Positions 38,177-47,516 of a DNA stretch of 64,000 nucleotides are shown piece after piece. Where the stretch lies: assembly GCA_016784605.1 (NCBI GenBank), contig JADHUI010000002.1:59850-123849 (forward strand), written 5' to 3'. The position numbers were made by a program, and so were the translations under genes. Position 1 is the first letter of the stretch. Each line of letters starts with the position of its first letter. The stretch comes from Fidelibacterota bacterium (GTDB taxonomy: Bacteria > Fidelibacterota > Marinisomatia > Marinisomatales > UBA1611). The notes below the pieces were generated by a model, which saw only the letters and a list, made by a program, of their open reading frames with translations, was not told the origin of the DNA and ran no database searches.

Positions 38177-39441
38177 TTTGAAAAAAGTATATTTAAGAGT
38201 GATTGGGAGCATGATTTATGTTGTGTAATAAATTGTTCAGTTTTTTCTTGGATTGTTTTTAATATATCTGGTTGATCTAATAATCGGTAAAAGTTAGCCA
38301 ACTCACGAGCACTTTTTACAGTGGTACTTAATCCTAATTGTGTCATGGATACAGCTTCATCTAGATTATGGATTTTTGGCCCGTGAGCGATGGCACAGCC
38401 ATAAACAGCTGGCTCTATAACGGAATGGACACCTCTCCCAAACCCTGCACCGATATAAGCAAGATCTGCGTAAGCGTATAAGTCTGCGAGAATGCCAACT
38501 TTATCAACGATTATACATGAGAAATTTTGTTTGATGTCATAATTAGAGTACCGGATAGCCGATATATTGATTGAAGAAAAAGCTTTTTCGAATACCGCCA
38601 ATGTATCTTCATCGCATTCGTGTGGGACTATAATAAGTTTATGATTATAGTCTAATAAAGATGAGTCACCATTCGAGTAATGAACTTGAATTGAATCTCT
38701 TACAATGGGTAAATCAATTTCATCTAAACTACCAAAGATGATAACATTATTTTCGGAATCATTTAGATTTATAGAGTCTTTTTTTAGTTCTTTCCTATCA
38801 ATGATACGATCAAATCGTGTGTCGCCTGTTACAATTACCTTTTCATTTGATGTAATAGCTTCAATACAAGATTTTAAACGTAAAGAACTTGTTGTTATAC
38901 TATGAAAGAACGAAAATAAATAACGGCTCAATGGTTTTATCCATGGCTTAACCCATAAAGAATTTTCATGAATATTGGCATTAATAAAAAACAGTTTAAT
39001 GCCATGCATTTGACTTAGGCGAATCATATGTGGCCAAAGGTCGTGCCGAGTAATAACCATATAATCTGGTTTTAACATTTTATAAAATCCTTGGACAGCC
39101 CAAGGTAAATCAAAAGGGAAATAACAAACGGCATCTGCTAGTGGATTATCTTTTTCTTTTGAATAAATTGTGGGTGATGTAAAGGATTGAATGCAAAAAT
39201 ATTTTGACCGATCAATTCTCTGTAGAAGCGGTTTTATTTGTTCAAACTCACCTGCGGAAGCACCATGGAATAAAACAATTGTTCTTCCTTTAGATTCGTT
39301 TTGAATTCGAATTAATGCATTTTCTACGGATTGGTTTTGATCTTGTAAATGTTCAGATATTTTCGGAAAAAACCATTTGGCTAAATGAAGGAATAACCAA
39401 AAAATGGGTGATAGGATGGTATAAACAATATATATCAACAA
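38173..39441 (-). CDS. waaA: 3-deoxy-D-manno-octulosonic acid transferase (Kdo transferase)
   Basis: A 422-aa protein with an N-terminal membrane anchor (MLIYIVYTILSPIFWLFLHLA). The GT30/Kdo-transferase signature HGASAGEFEQIKPLLQRI is near residue 58, HDLWPHMI near 130, ILADLYAYADLAYIGAGFGRG near 320 and HSVIEPAVYG near 345. It transfers Kdo to lipid A precursors on the inner face of the membrane. It lies 12 bp after the KdsC-like phosphatase gene and overlaps the NamZ-like gene. Its presence shows the organism makes LPS with Kdo. kdsA, kdsB and lipid A genes are not in the window. Confidence 0.93.
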   Translation of the reverse strand: MLIYIVYTILSPIFWLFLHLAKWFFPKISEHLQDQNQSVENALIRIQNESKGRTIVLFHGASAGEFEQIKPLLQRIDRSKYFCIQSFTSPTIYSKEKDNPLADAVCYFPFDLPWAVQGFYKMLKPDYMVITRHDLWPHMIRLSQMHGIKLFFINANIHENSLWVKPWIKPLSRYLFSFFHSITTSSLRLKSCIEAITSNEKVIVTGDTRFDRIIDRKELKKDSINLNDSENNVIIFGSLDEIDLPIVRDSIQVHYSNGDSSLLDYNHKLIIVPHECDEDTLAVFEKAFSSINISAIRYSNYDIKQNFSCIIVDKVGILADLYAYADLAYIGAGFGRGVHSVIEPAVYGCAIAHGPKIHNLDEAVSMTQLGLSTTVKSARELANFYRLLDQPDILKTIQEKTEQFITQHKSCSQSLLNILFSK

Positions 39442-39453
39442 GGATAAAGCTCC

Positions 39454-39945
39454 TTATCGATTTTCTAAAAGCCAATCTACAAAATCTCGGAACGCCCCTT
39501 TTCCACCCATTCTTTGGGTCACATAATCTGGGGTAAATTGATTTAAAATTGGGCTATTTCCCGAAAGGGCAGTGACTCCGACGACTTTTAAACAGTCTAA
39601 ATCATTAATATCATCGCCAATATAAGCAATTTCATCAAGTGTAATTTTTTCCGATTGGCAAATTTCATCTAAACGTGCTCTTTTATTTTGTTCACCTTGG
39701 AAAACGTAAGGAATCTTTAATTTTTTGGCGCGTTGACGAACCATTGGAGAATTTTCACCCGTAAGAATTGCAACGGGAATTTTCAATTCTCTTAATATTT
39801 GAACGGCCATACCATCATAGGTAGAAAAAACTTTCATTACATCACCTTCTGGGGAATAATACATTGTTCCGTCTGTCCAAACACCATCAATATCAGTGGC
39901 TATAAGTTTAATATGATTGATTTTATTTTTTAATCCAGAATCCAT
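39454..39945 (-). CDS. KdsC-like HAD phosphatase (Kdo-8-P or sialate-9-P phosphatase)
   Basis: About 163 residues from ATG 39945, which starts 1 base after the neuB-like stop; an upstream ATG at 40011 would give an unusual basic extension. HAD motifs: DIDGVWTDGTMYY (motif I, near residue 16), ILTGENSPMVRQRAKKL (motif II), and YIGDDINDLDCL (motif IV). This is the capless C0-type tetrameric KdsC family. The substrate could be Kdo-8-P, given the adjacent kdtA, or a 9-phosphate sialic acid, given the upstream NANS-like synthase; relatives in Bacteroides act on KDN-9-P. Sequence alone does not decide. Confidence 0.88.
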   Translation of the reverse strand: MDSGLKNKINHIKLIATDIDGVWTDGTMYYSPEGDVMKVFSTYDGMAVQILRELKIPVAILTGENSPMVRQRAKKLKIPYVFQGEQNKRARLDEICQSEKITLDEIAYIGDDINDLDCLKVVGVTALSGNSPILNQFTPDYVTQRMGGKGAFRDFVDWLLENR

Positions 39946-39946
39946 A

Positions 39947-40993
39947 TTAGTATAAGTCTGTTTCTTGGATAACGACATCACTCGCAATATCACTTTTGGC
40001 GGTTTTTCCAATTATCTCATCCAACCGCGTAGGTGAAATACCCGTACCAGGCCCTTTAGTTGTTAACATATCTCTAGAGATAATTGTCCCTGAATGAATG
40101 GGCTGGGTTGATACAATACTTTTTGCTAATTTTTTAAAAACAGGCTCTTCCGATGTTTGAATGTTTTTTTCCGGAAAACCCATAGCAGATTCAATATGTC
40201 TAATATCCCGTACCATTTTTGTAAATCCTTGAGGCTCTAGCGAAGCGGCATGATCGCCCCCTTTCATGGTTCTATCAAGGGTAAAGTGACGCTCGATAAT
40301 TTTGGCTCCTAAAGCAACGGCAACAGGAGGGATAGCAATTCCCAATTCATGTCCGGAATATCCAATCACTGCCTGCGGGAATGCATCTTGAAATGTTGAT
40401 AATACATTTAAATGAATTTCTTCGAAATCTGTTGGATACGTAGATGTGCATTGAAGAACGGCAAAGGGAGTATTATGATTTATAATTGTATCAACAGCTT
40501 GTTGAACTTGATCCATGTTTGCCATTCCGGTTGAAAGAAACATAGGTTTCCCTTTACGAGCGGTATGATCTAGAAGGGGAATATTTGTTAAATCAGCGGA
40601 AGCCATTTTAAAAAATGGCACGCCAAGTTCATTTAAAAAATCAATACTTTCTTCGTCCCATCCAGATGCACAAAAGTCAACATTTGCACTACGAGCATGA
40701 ATGAATAATTCACCATAATCGTCTTCGGATAATTCTAACACTTTTTTATGTTCACCATACGTTGCACCGAAACTATTACGGTTATCATAGGGCATATCCA
40801 ACCCTTCTTTTGTTAAAATTCGATTTATGCTTCTTTTTTGAAATTTAACGGCATCGGCGCCAGATTCTTTTGCAGCATCAATTAATTTTTTAGCAAGGAT
40901 TACGTCCCCTTGATGATTAATGCCGATTTCTGCAATAATATATGTAGGATGTTTTGGCCCAATAGTTCTTTGATTAAATGTAATTTGTGTCAT
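39947..40993 (-). CDS. neuB: Sialic acid synthase, NeuB family (NANS-like)
   Basis: A 348-aa protein: a TIM-barrel synthase with a C-terminal SAF (antifreeze-like) domain (residues about 285-348, KGPGTGISPTRLDEIIGK). Motifs: IIAEIGINHQGD near residue 20, SGADAVKFQKR near 45, TYGEHKKVLELS near 78, STGMANMDQV near 145, GYSGHELGIAI near 207 and ERHFTLDRTMKGGDHAASLEP near 233. It condenses PEP with ManNAc, ManNAc-6-P or a related hexose. The PY-(N)x-TYGEHK region looks more like animal-type NANS, which uses 6-phosphate sugars, than PseI/LegI, which is an inference from memory. It is followed by the phosphatase gene and preceded by neuA. Confidence 0.88.
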   Translation of the reverse strand: MTQITFNQRTIGPKHPTYIIAEIGINHQGDVILAKKLIDAAKESGADAVKFQKRSINRILTKEGLDMPYDNRNSFGATYGEHKKVLELSEDDYGELFIHARSANVDFCASGWDEESIDFLNELGVPFFKMASADLTNIPLLDHTARKGKPMFLSTGMANMDQVQQAVDTIINHNTPFAVLQCTSTYPTDFEEIHLNVLSTFQDAFPQAVIGYSGHELGIAIPPVAVALGAKIIERHFTLDRTMKGGDHAASLEPQGFTKMVRDIRHIESAMGFPEKNIQTSEEPVFKKLAKSIVSTQPIHSGTIISRDMLTTKGPGTGISPTRLDEIIGKTAKSDIASDVVIQETDLY

Positions 40994-41002
40994 TTTAGTT
41001 AT

Positions 41003-41725
41003 TTATTTACCCATAAAATTAGAATCATTCTCTGAGAATATCTTAATTTTTTCGTTGCGATTATTTGAAGCTAATGATTCTAAAAATGTAAAATCATCCA
41101 TGGAATCTATTTGATAACCATATTTTTCTGGAAAGGATATATATCCAATCTTACCTCCCAGACGATTCCCCGTTTTTTCAAAATGTTTACGGGTAAAAAT
41201 ATATAAAGATCCATTTTCGTCATAGGGAATGTCAGATGGATGAAAGTCTTGCCTTCTAGGTCGATTCATGTAATCATATTCAGGGGACGCAATATCCCCA
41301 TTCACTTTCCAGAAGAATTGATGTGTTGGCGTTAAACTTAATAGTGAATCATATTCGCCTTGAATAAAGGTATTGATTGCCTTTGTTAACGACCCCGCTG
41401 GGCGTAATGGACTTGTAGCTTGTAATAATATGATTATTTCTGGTTTAATATCTATCGTATCAAGAAAATGTTGGATGGCACTTTCAGTTGTGGCTGTATC
41501 CGTACTAATATTTTTTGGCCGATTTATTACATGTGCACCAGAAGAAGTCGATATTTTTGCAATTTCTCGATCATCCGTGGATACGTAAATATCATTTACG
41601 AAATCACACGTTTTTGCATATTCAATAGAATAATTGATCAGGGGGAATCCTAAAAAGGGTAGAATATTTTTTCTAGGAATTCCTTTACTGCCCCCGCGGG
41701 CTGGTATGAATGCGGCTATTTTCAT
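41003..41725 (-). CDS. neuA: Acylneuraminate cytidylyltransferase (NeuA-like)
   Basis: A 240-aa nucleotidyltransferase. The CTP-binding start AAFIPARGGSKGIPRKN is near residue 4, PLINYSIEYA near 28, VSTDDREIAKI near 50, LLQATSPLR near 100 and DSMDDFTFLE near the end. It activates a nonulosonic acid as the CMP-sugar. It lies 9 bp before neuB, so the pair makes a CMP-sialic acid-like donor for the glycosyltransferases encoded upstream in the same run. The start overlaps the methyltransferase stop by 4 bp. The exact sugar (Neu5Ac, KDN, Leg or Pse) cannot be assigned. Confidence 0.9.
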   Translation of the reverse strand: MKIAAFIPARGGSKGIPRKNILPFLGFPLINYSIEYAKTCDFVNDIYVSTDDREIAKISTSSGAHVINRPKNISTDTATTESAIQHFLDTIDIKPEIIILLQATSPLRPAGSLTKAINTFIQGEYDSLLSLTPTHQFFWKVNGDIASPEYDYMNRPRRQDFHPSDIPYDENGSLYIFTRKHFEKTGNRLGGKIGYISFPEKYGYQIDSMDDFTFLESLASNNRNEKIKIFSENDSNFMGK

Positions 41726-42327
41726 TTTATAGTAGCTACAAAGGTATGAATAAATCGATATTTATTAAACGAATGTTTATGCCATTTATGAATTTTCATA
41801 AATGGGCGAAATCGCCACCAAATATGGAATTTATTTGGATACACTCTTAAATGTTCATTATTTGATGACCAATAATTAGGAATACTTCCAATAAGGATCG
41901 TTCCCGGTTTTAACATTTTTAATAATTTTAAATCTTGAATATGTTCCAAAACTTCGATGGCAATGGCAATTTTATAGGGGAATGATAAAGCATCCATTTC
42001 ATATACATTTTGGATTTTAAAATGGTTTTTCCATTCCGGGACTCGCTTTTTTGCTTCCCGAATGGCGGACTCACTTAAATCAAATCCTAAGTAAGATTGA
42101 AATCCTTCTTCTTTAAGCCTTCGGGCACATTCTCCAATACCGCAACCAATATCAAGGATTGGCGATTCTTTTGATTCCGGGCTTATGTATTCTATCACTT
42201 TGTCGAATATGGGATAATAATTCTCAATATGATATTCTTTTTCATATTTTTGATCATAATATGATTTTGAGCGTTCTATCTTATCCACATTGGGGGCGCC
42301 CAATTTATGTTTCTTAAAAAGTGGCAT
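41722..42327 (-). CDS. Class I SAM-dependent methyltransferase
   Basis: A 201-aa Rossmann-fold protein. The SAM-binding motif ILDIGCGIGECARRL is near residue 58, FDLSESAIREAKKRV near 83, and the acidic post motif IAIAIEVLEHIQDL near 118. It resembles small methyltransferases found in polysaccharide clusters. It lies between the GT4-like gene (4 bp) and neuA (4-bp overlap), so it probably methylates a surface glycan or its precursor. The substrate is unknown. Confidence 0.85.
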   Translation of the reverse strand: MPLFKKHKLGAPNVDKIERSKSYYDQKYEKEYHIENYYPIFDKVIEYISPESKESPILDIGCGIGECARRLKEEGFQSYLGFDLSESAIREAKKRVPEWKNHFKIQNVYEMDALSFPYKIAIAIEVLEHIQDLKLLKMLKPGTILIGSIPNYWSSNNEHLRVYPNKFHIWWRFRPFMKIHKWHKHSFNKYRFIHTFVATIK

Positions 42328-42331
42328 GGAT

Positions 42332-43393
42332 TTAAATCATACTTCTATAAAAGGACACAAGCGTTCCAATTTCGGATTCCATACAAAATTCATCTTGACG
42401 CTTTATAATATCATTTTGCATATCGAGGATAGAGTCTGGGGAAAATGTAGACCAATCATCTACAATGATTCCCATATTCTCTTGAATAACATAATCACGG
42501 ATTGCTTCAAATTTGCTATCTACAATAGAAGGGAGTCCACATACCGCATATTCAAAAATTTTATTTGGAATCGTTAACTGCTGGTAAGGCGTATTTTCAC
42601 CTGAAAGTATTGATACACCCCCATGGAACTGAGATAATTTTTGATAAAGTTTTTCAAGCCGAACGGCTTTATGCATATTTAATAATGGGGATATATTCTT
42701 GTAATCTTTATAAATAATGCGCTGTGGTTTTTTAAATAAATTGTGTAGTGTGGAACTATAAATATCAATTCTTTGACCAGCAGCAGTTATATCCTGGAAT
42801 ACATGCATATAATTTCGATGATGCCCAGGAGCAGAATGTGTCCCCCCTTGATAAACAAGTGTGAAATTTTTCTTCTTTTTAATAGAATCTACATCAGGAA
42901 TAAATTGCTTATTGGGCTTACTATGAATGACAATGGATTGGTCTGAAAGGGAGCGATCTTTTGTTAACACTTTCTTGCTTAAATCCGACACAAAAATCAA
43001 TCCATCTGCGTTCGATTCTACAAATCGTTCTACTTCCGATTGCTCCGGTGTCAAATTTTGATATTGATATGTTCCATGGTCGTGGATATCGTGTATAACT
43101 CTGTATTTAGATGAATCGCGTGAATCCAATGCTAACTTTGCCTGAGAATCAGGAAAATTATGACAATGAACAATATCCGGATTTTCCTTTTGAATGATAT
43201 GTTGGAAATCTTCAATTGATGAAATACCTGAATATTCTTGATCAAAAATAGAGTCGGAAAAACCTTTATGGAAAGAACGCACCTTCTTTTTATGAGATGT
43301 GATTCCTATAAGGCGATCAACATGAGGGCGTAAGGCAATGGCTTGTTTTAATGCTCGGGTGCAGAACGTATTTTGGAAAAAGGCAATATTCAT
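42332..43393 (-). CDS. Glycosyltransferase, GT-B fold (GT4-like)
   Basis: A 353-aa protein with GT-B features: the N-terminal domain contains PDIVHCHNFPDS near residue 92 and VIHDIHDHGTYQY near 118; the C-terminal domain contains FTLVYQGGTHSAPGH near 180 and the donor-site region IPNKIFEYAVCGLPSIVDS near 290, as in GT4. It lies in the surface-glycan run and overlaps the upstream GT2 gene by 4 bp. Donor and acceptor are unknown; involvement in O-antigen-like or protein glycan assembly is inferred from context. Confidence 0.8.
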   Translation of the reverse strand: MNIAFFQNTFCTRALKQAIALRPHVDRLIGITSHKKKVRSFHKGFSDSIFDQEYSGISSIEDFQHIIQKENPDIVHCHNFPDSQAKLALDSRDSSKYRVIHDIHDHGTYQYQNLTPEQSEVERFVESNADGLIFVSDLSKKVLTKDRSLSDQSIVIHSKPNKQFIPDVDSIKKKKNFTLVYQGGTHSAPGHHRNYMHVFQDITAAGQRIDIYSSTLHNLFKKPQRIIYKDYKNISPLLNMHKAVRLEKLYQKLSQFHGGVSILSGENTPYQQLTIPNKIFEYAVCGLPSIVDSKFEAIRDYVIQENMGIIVDDWSTFSPDSILDMQNDIIKRQDEFCMESEIGTLVSFYRSMI

Positions 43394-44199
43394 TTTTTTA
43401 GAATGAGAAATATCTTTTTTAATATGGATAAATCTTTCACCATGTGTTCACGTAATCGGTGATACGTAGGATAAACGGACCCCATTTCTTCCTGAAGGTT
43501 AAGGTCGATAGATTGAGTTAAATAATTAGCTGTTTGTTTTTGTTTTCGTCTAAAGCCTTTGGATTTTCGCCTCCAGATATTATCAATATGTTGAATGGCA
43601 ATAGATGATTGAATCACTTTTGGCTCTACGTCTTCAACGTTGGTACAATCAACTTTTTCCCAATCAATTTTTTCTGCAAGGGAAGAATCAATGGCGCGCC
43701 ATAGCCCGGGATCATATCCATCATACTGATCAAATATAGACCGTTTCATGATTAAGAATGATCCAGCTTTGAAAAAATCTAAATCTCTGTTTTGGGTCCA
43801 TATTTTTGAATGGCTAAAAATTATATCATGGTAGATGAATTTATATTGGCCAAAGACATCTCCACCTTTTTGGGAAAGCGCTTTCTCAAAACCTGTGATT
43901 TTATAAGGCGACTGAAAATCATCACTTCCAATGATGCCATAATAATCCCCAGTTGATTTTCGCACCAGATAATTTAATTTATCCGATAAGGCAATGCGTT
44001 CCATTTTTTCATAATGAATCGTCAATCTTGGATTTGTATTATCAATATTATTTATGATTTCTTCTGTTTGATCCGTCCCATCATCTCCAATAAATAATTC
44101 CACTTCAGAATCATGTGGCTCTTGGTGTATGATCGACTGAATCGCCAATTCAATGATAAAATCGCGATTATAGGTTGGCATTATGAGAGAAATTCGCAT
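43390..44199 (-). CDS. Glycosyltransferase family 2 protein
   Basis: A 269-aa GT-A protein. It has the GT2 start ISLIMPTYNRDFIIELAIQS, EVELFIGDDGTDQT near residue 38 (nucleotide-binding acidic pair), YYGIIGSDDFQSPYK near 88 (a DxD-like SDD), and a basic C-terminus without a membrane anchor. It belongs to the surface-glycan run, between another GT2 gene and the GT4-like gene. The sugar and acceptor are unknown. Confidence 0.85.
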   Translation of the reverse strand: MRISLIMPTYNRDFIIELAIQSIIHQEPHDSEVELFIGDDGTDQTEEIINNIDNTNPRLTIHYEKMERIALSDKLNYLVRKSTGDYYGIIGSDDFQSPYKITGFEKALSQKGGDVFGQYKFIYHDIIFSHSKIWTQNRDLDFFKAGSFLIMKRSIFDQYDGYDPGLWRAIDSSLAEKIDWEKVDCTNVEDVEPKVIQSSIAIQHIDNIWRRKSKGFRRKQKQTANYLTQSIDLNLQEEMGSVYPTYHRLREHMVKDLSILKKIFLILKK

Positions 44200-44227
44200 T
44201 GGATTTATAGAAGAAAGTTAAACAGGT

Positions 44228-45076
44228 TTAATCCTGCGCCGAAACTAAGTTTTCGACCCATCTAAATTTGTCACGAGACGGATTATGACGAACACTTCTA
44301 TAATTTTTACAATCATATTCATGTTGAAAAGCTCTTCTAGCTTGCCGATTTCTAAAAAAAGTAGGTATAAATGGACGCCATCGTTTACTCAAGCTATCTA
44401 CCGTTTGAATTTGACTTGTATAACACGCTTTTAAATCAGTGTCCCTTGAAAAAGTATCATATAGTTTCAAAAATAAATCGGAATCAACTCCACAGGATAT
44501 ATCTTCTGTCCATTCGCCGAATCCCCCAATATTTTCCATAATACTTTTTTTAATGCCAATGGTTGTTCCTTGAACACGATGGCTGTTATACGGACGGAAT
44601 CGCCCATTTCCATCTTTTATTTGGCCTATTATTAAACTGTATTTTTCATATAATTGAATAATATGCTTGATACTGTCTTCAGAAATAAAATAATTATCAT
44701 CGTCTAAAAAGAAAAGTAAATCACTCTTTGCCAAGGATATGGCTGCATTTAAAACACGTGCTTTAGACATACATGGTTTATCTTTGGGTAAATAAAGCCA
44801 ATGGCTGATTTCCGGAAAATTATAATCTTCTTTCTTGAGCCATGTGTGTAATTCATCTTCTTTTAAATGATGAATGGTTCGCCCATTTTGGTCAAGGGTC
44901 TTGGTAGAAAAAGTTGAAAAATCATCTTCATATTTTGACCCATCATCCGCAACAATAATTTCAACATCAAAATCATCTTTTTGAGCATGAATCGCATCTA
45001 AGGTACGAAGAAATGATTGACGGCAATCAGTATTTGTCCCGGGGTCATAATGAGCAATAATAAAAGTTATGTGCAT
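44228..45076 (-). CDS. Glycosyltransferase family 2 protein, galactosyltransferase-like
   Basis: A 282-aa GT-A protein. The opening ITFIIAHYDPGT, DVEIIVADDGSKYEDDF near residue 38, CMSKARVLNAAISLAKSDLLFFLDDD near 102-127 (FLDDD is the metal-binding DxD-like site) and IGGFGEWTEDISCGVDSDLFLKL near 190 fit the GT2 family with a GT7-like C-terminal part. It is 4 bp after the GH18 gene end and first of the three glycosyltransferase genes. Target glycan unknown. Confidence 0.85.
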   Translation of the reverse strand: MHITFIIAHYDPGTNTDCRQSFLRTLDAIHAQKDDFDVEIIVADDGSKYEDDFSTFSTKTLDQNGRTIHHLKEDELHTWLKKEDYNFPEISHWLYLPKDKPCMSKARVLNAAISLAKSDLLFFLDDDNYFISEDSIKHIIQLYEKYSLIIGQIKDGNGRFRPYNSHRVQGTTIGIKKSIMENIGGFGEWTEDISCGVDSDLFLKLYDTFSRDTDLKACYTSQIQTVDSLSKRWRPFIPTFFRNRQARRAFQHEYDCKNYRSVRHNPSRDKFRWVENLVSAQD

Positions 45077-45080
45077 GAAT

Positions 45081-47516
45081 TTATTTAAGCAAAGTCACTT
45101 TTTGGGTTGCAATGTGGTGTTGGTTTCTCACTTGAACAATATATATACCTGTGGGAACATTCAATCCTTTTTGGTCTAGCCCATTCCACGTCCATGATTG
45201 ACGGCTTTCTGATAAAGCCTTCTGTGTTGTTTCAAATATGATTTGCCCTTTTATATTCAAAATTGAAATATTTACATTCTCTTCCGATGACGATATAGAA
45301 TAATCAATTGTAAATGATGTATTGGTTGGGTTGGGATAAAGAGAATGAATGGTGATGGATTTGGGAGCAGGAACCATAGAATGTTCCGTTGTGGATAATT
45401 CAGATTCATAATAAGATAAAATATGATCCATAACTTCATTACGTTTTGAAGCTGGATAAATGGTTTCAAATCCTACAGATAATAATACCACACCACCATC
45501 AAGTGAGCTTGCCCCAAAAGGTCCTGTATATTGCACACCCATTCCACCATTTGCATTATAATCCACACTATTGAATTTTGCGCAAACTGTCCCACCATTC
45601 GTTGGCTTAACACCATCGGGCCAATCCACGTCATATGTACCATGCGTTCCATTATCAAAGGTAATATTTGTCACTTGGTCGAGAGATGTGCCTGTTATTC
45701 CATATCCACTATAGGTTCCTTGATGTCCGCCAGCTGCATCGGAAATGTACTCCGTCTTTAAATAATCTTCTAAAAAATCTTGGTCGGCCGAACTGCCTTG
45801 CGCAGATAAATCATATCCAATTTCTGAACCAGATACAAAAAAGAAACCACCATTTTCAAGGTATGATTCCACCCGATCTTGTTCTGATCCAATGAATGCG
45901 CTTGTGGCCGTACCTTCTTCTCCTAATATCCAATCAACAAATTGATAATGGGACAAGTCTAATTCATCATGCATTATGGCTTCATTTGTGGCAGAATCAA
46001 ATGCATATCCATTTTCAAATATGGCACTCCCATGTTGACGGATAAAATCAAATGTATTTGTGGTCCCATTGACACGATCAAACCCATTTACAATTAAGCA
46101 TTTGACTGTTTGAGATGATGGAACAATACCCAATACTTCCGTTTGCGGAGATTCCCCATGAGTATTGGATGCACGAATCGAAAATAAGTATAATTCATTT
46201 TCATTTAAGTTATCCATAACAATAGGGCGTTGTTGGTGTGTGGAAAATAATTCGTCTGTATTTGTGGATGGATTTCGACGATAAATAAAAAATTCATCAG
46301 CTGTATCTGCACCTTGAAATTGGATAATGACAGATCCATTCGATGTATTTGTCATGGAAATACGATGTGGGGACGTCGGTGGAGCTGTTGCGCCAAATTT
46401 CGCAGAAAATAAATCCCATAATTCGGTATTATTTCCATCATAACCAAGCGCCCAAACACCCACACCTTTTAAATTTTGTTCAATGGAAAAATCGTATTTT
46501 AAGGATAAGGATAAACTATCGTCATACCAACCCTGAAACCAGTTTGGGTTTTCATATCTATACCAGGGTGTTTGAGATGATTCATGCCATATTTTCCCAT
46601 AAGACAAGGCACGTCCTTCCATTTCTGCATAAAATTTTGCATCTCCACTTCCAGTTGTTTGTGATCCGGCTTGATCCGTTTCTGTGGGCCATTCCCTTCC
46701 ATAATAGGGGACACCCAAAATAATTTTATCTGCTTGGTTATTTGTTTTATTCAAATAATCATTCACAGTCCAAGTCAGATTATAACCAGAACCCGTGAGA
46801 GGGGAATTGGGTCCAGAAGTGGAACTTCCACTCCAATAATAAGCATACCCCATGATAAAAAGTCCGTCACTAATAGTAGCCAATGCATTATAATCCCACG
46901 CATCATTCCAATCCACAGCTGGCATGGCTAAAGTAACTTGGGATCCGGGAATTTCTGTATGAAAAGTTTCAGTAAGATCTGTAATAAAGGTGACCATATT
47001 ATCTCGTTGAGATGATGGGAATGATTCAAAATCAATATTGACACCATCGGCATTTCCAGCTTGGACTTGTGCTAATAAATTATCGATACAATTTTGTCGA
47101 TTTGTAGCACTACCTAATAATGTTGTTATATCACTACTGCTAAATAATGTTGCACATAAAACAACATCTGTCCCATGAGCGTGGGCTTCATTAATAAGTC
47201 CTGTGATTGGCCACCCGTGAATATCGCCCAAACTTCCATTCGCATTTACTTCTGCAGAAAAGTAGGCAAGTGTTGTAATTAAATCAAAATTGTAATTCTG
47301 CCATGCTGTACCCATCCAGTAAGGGTGATATCCAAAAATTTCTTTAGAAGGGGTTCTATTTCGGTTGGATTTGGGATAAATGGGACCTGAATCTTGTTGT
47401 CTAGATGATTCATCATAATGAATCTTAAAATAATCTGATTGTTCTTGATGAATTCCGATGTTGTTTTGCCCTAAAAGCGTTGATAGTATAAAAATAAATG
47501 AAAATATTTTATTCAT
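45081..47516 (-). CDS. Secreted GH18-family glycoside hydrolase with Fn3, GATase1-like and T9SS domains
   Basis: An 811-aa protein with a signal peptide (MNKIFSFIFILSTLLG). Residues about 60-375 are a GH18 TIM barrel: IFGYHPYWMG at the start and the catalytic block ADGVNIDFESF near residue 155 (DxxDxDxE-type; the acid Glu is present, with Asn in place of the second Asp of DG-x-D). An Fn3 domain follows (about 380-465), then a Rossmann-like domain starting CLIVNGFDRVNG (about 470-715), then a sorting domain (LYPNPTNTSF, ending TQKVTLLK). GH18 cleaves chitin, or peptidoglycan in SleL/YaaH-like enzymes. The start overlaps lysA by 8 bp. The N-terminal IHQEQSDYFK resembles a segment of the NamZ-like protein. 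Confidence 0.87.
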   Translation of the reverse strand: MNKIFSFIFILSTLLGQNNIGIHQEQSDYFKIHYDESSRQQDSGPIYPKSNRNRTPSKEIFGYHPYWMGTAWQNYNFDLITTLAYFSAEVNANGSLGDIHGWPITGLINEAHAHGTDVVLCATLFSSSDITTLLGSATNRQNCIDNLLAQVQAGNADGVNIDFESFPSSQRDNMVTFITDLTETFHTEIPGSQVTLAMPAVDWNDAWDYNALATISDGLFIMGYAYYWSGSSTSGPNSPLTGSGYNLTWTVNDYLNKTNNQADKIILGVPYYGREWPTETDQAGSQTTGSGDAKFYAEMEGRALSYGKIWHESSQTPWYRYENPNWFQGWYDDSLSLSLKYDFSIEQNLKGVGVWALGYDGNNTELWDLFSAKFGATAPPTSPHRISMTNTSNGSVIIQFQGADTADEFFIYRRNPSTNTDELFSTHQQRPIVMDNLNENELYLFSIRASNTHGESPQTEVLGIVPSSQTVKCLIVNGFDRVNGTTNTFDFIRQHGSAIFENGYAFDSATNEAIMHDELDLSHYQFVDWILGEEGTATSAFIGSEQDRVESYLENGGFFFVSGSEIGYDLSAQGSSADQDFLEDYLKTEYISDAAGGHQGTYSGYGITGTSLDQVTNITFDNGTHGTYDVDWPDGVKPTNGGTVCAKFNSVDYNANGGMGVQYTGPFGASSLDGGVVLLSVGFETIYPASKRNEVMDHILSYYESELSTTEHSMVPAPKSITIHSLYPNPTNTSFTIDYSISSSEENVNISILNIKGQIIFETTQKALSESRQSWTWNGLDQKGLNVPTGIYIVQVRNQHHIATQKVTLLK

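Noticed and set aside
39946..40011. ATG at 40011 as start of the KdsC-like phosphatase
   Set aside because: It would overlap the neuB gene by 65 bp and add a basic extension that the family lacks; ATG 39945 starts one base after the neuB stop.
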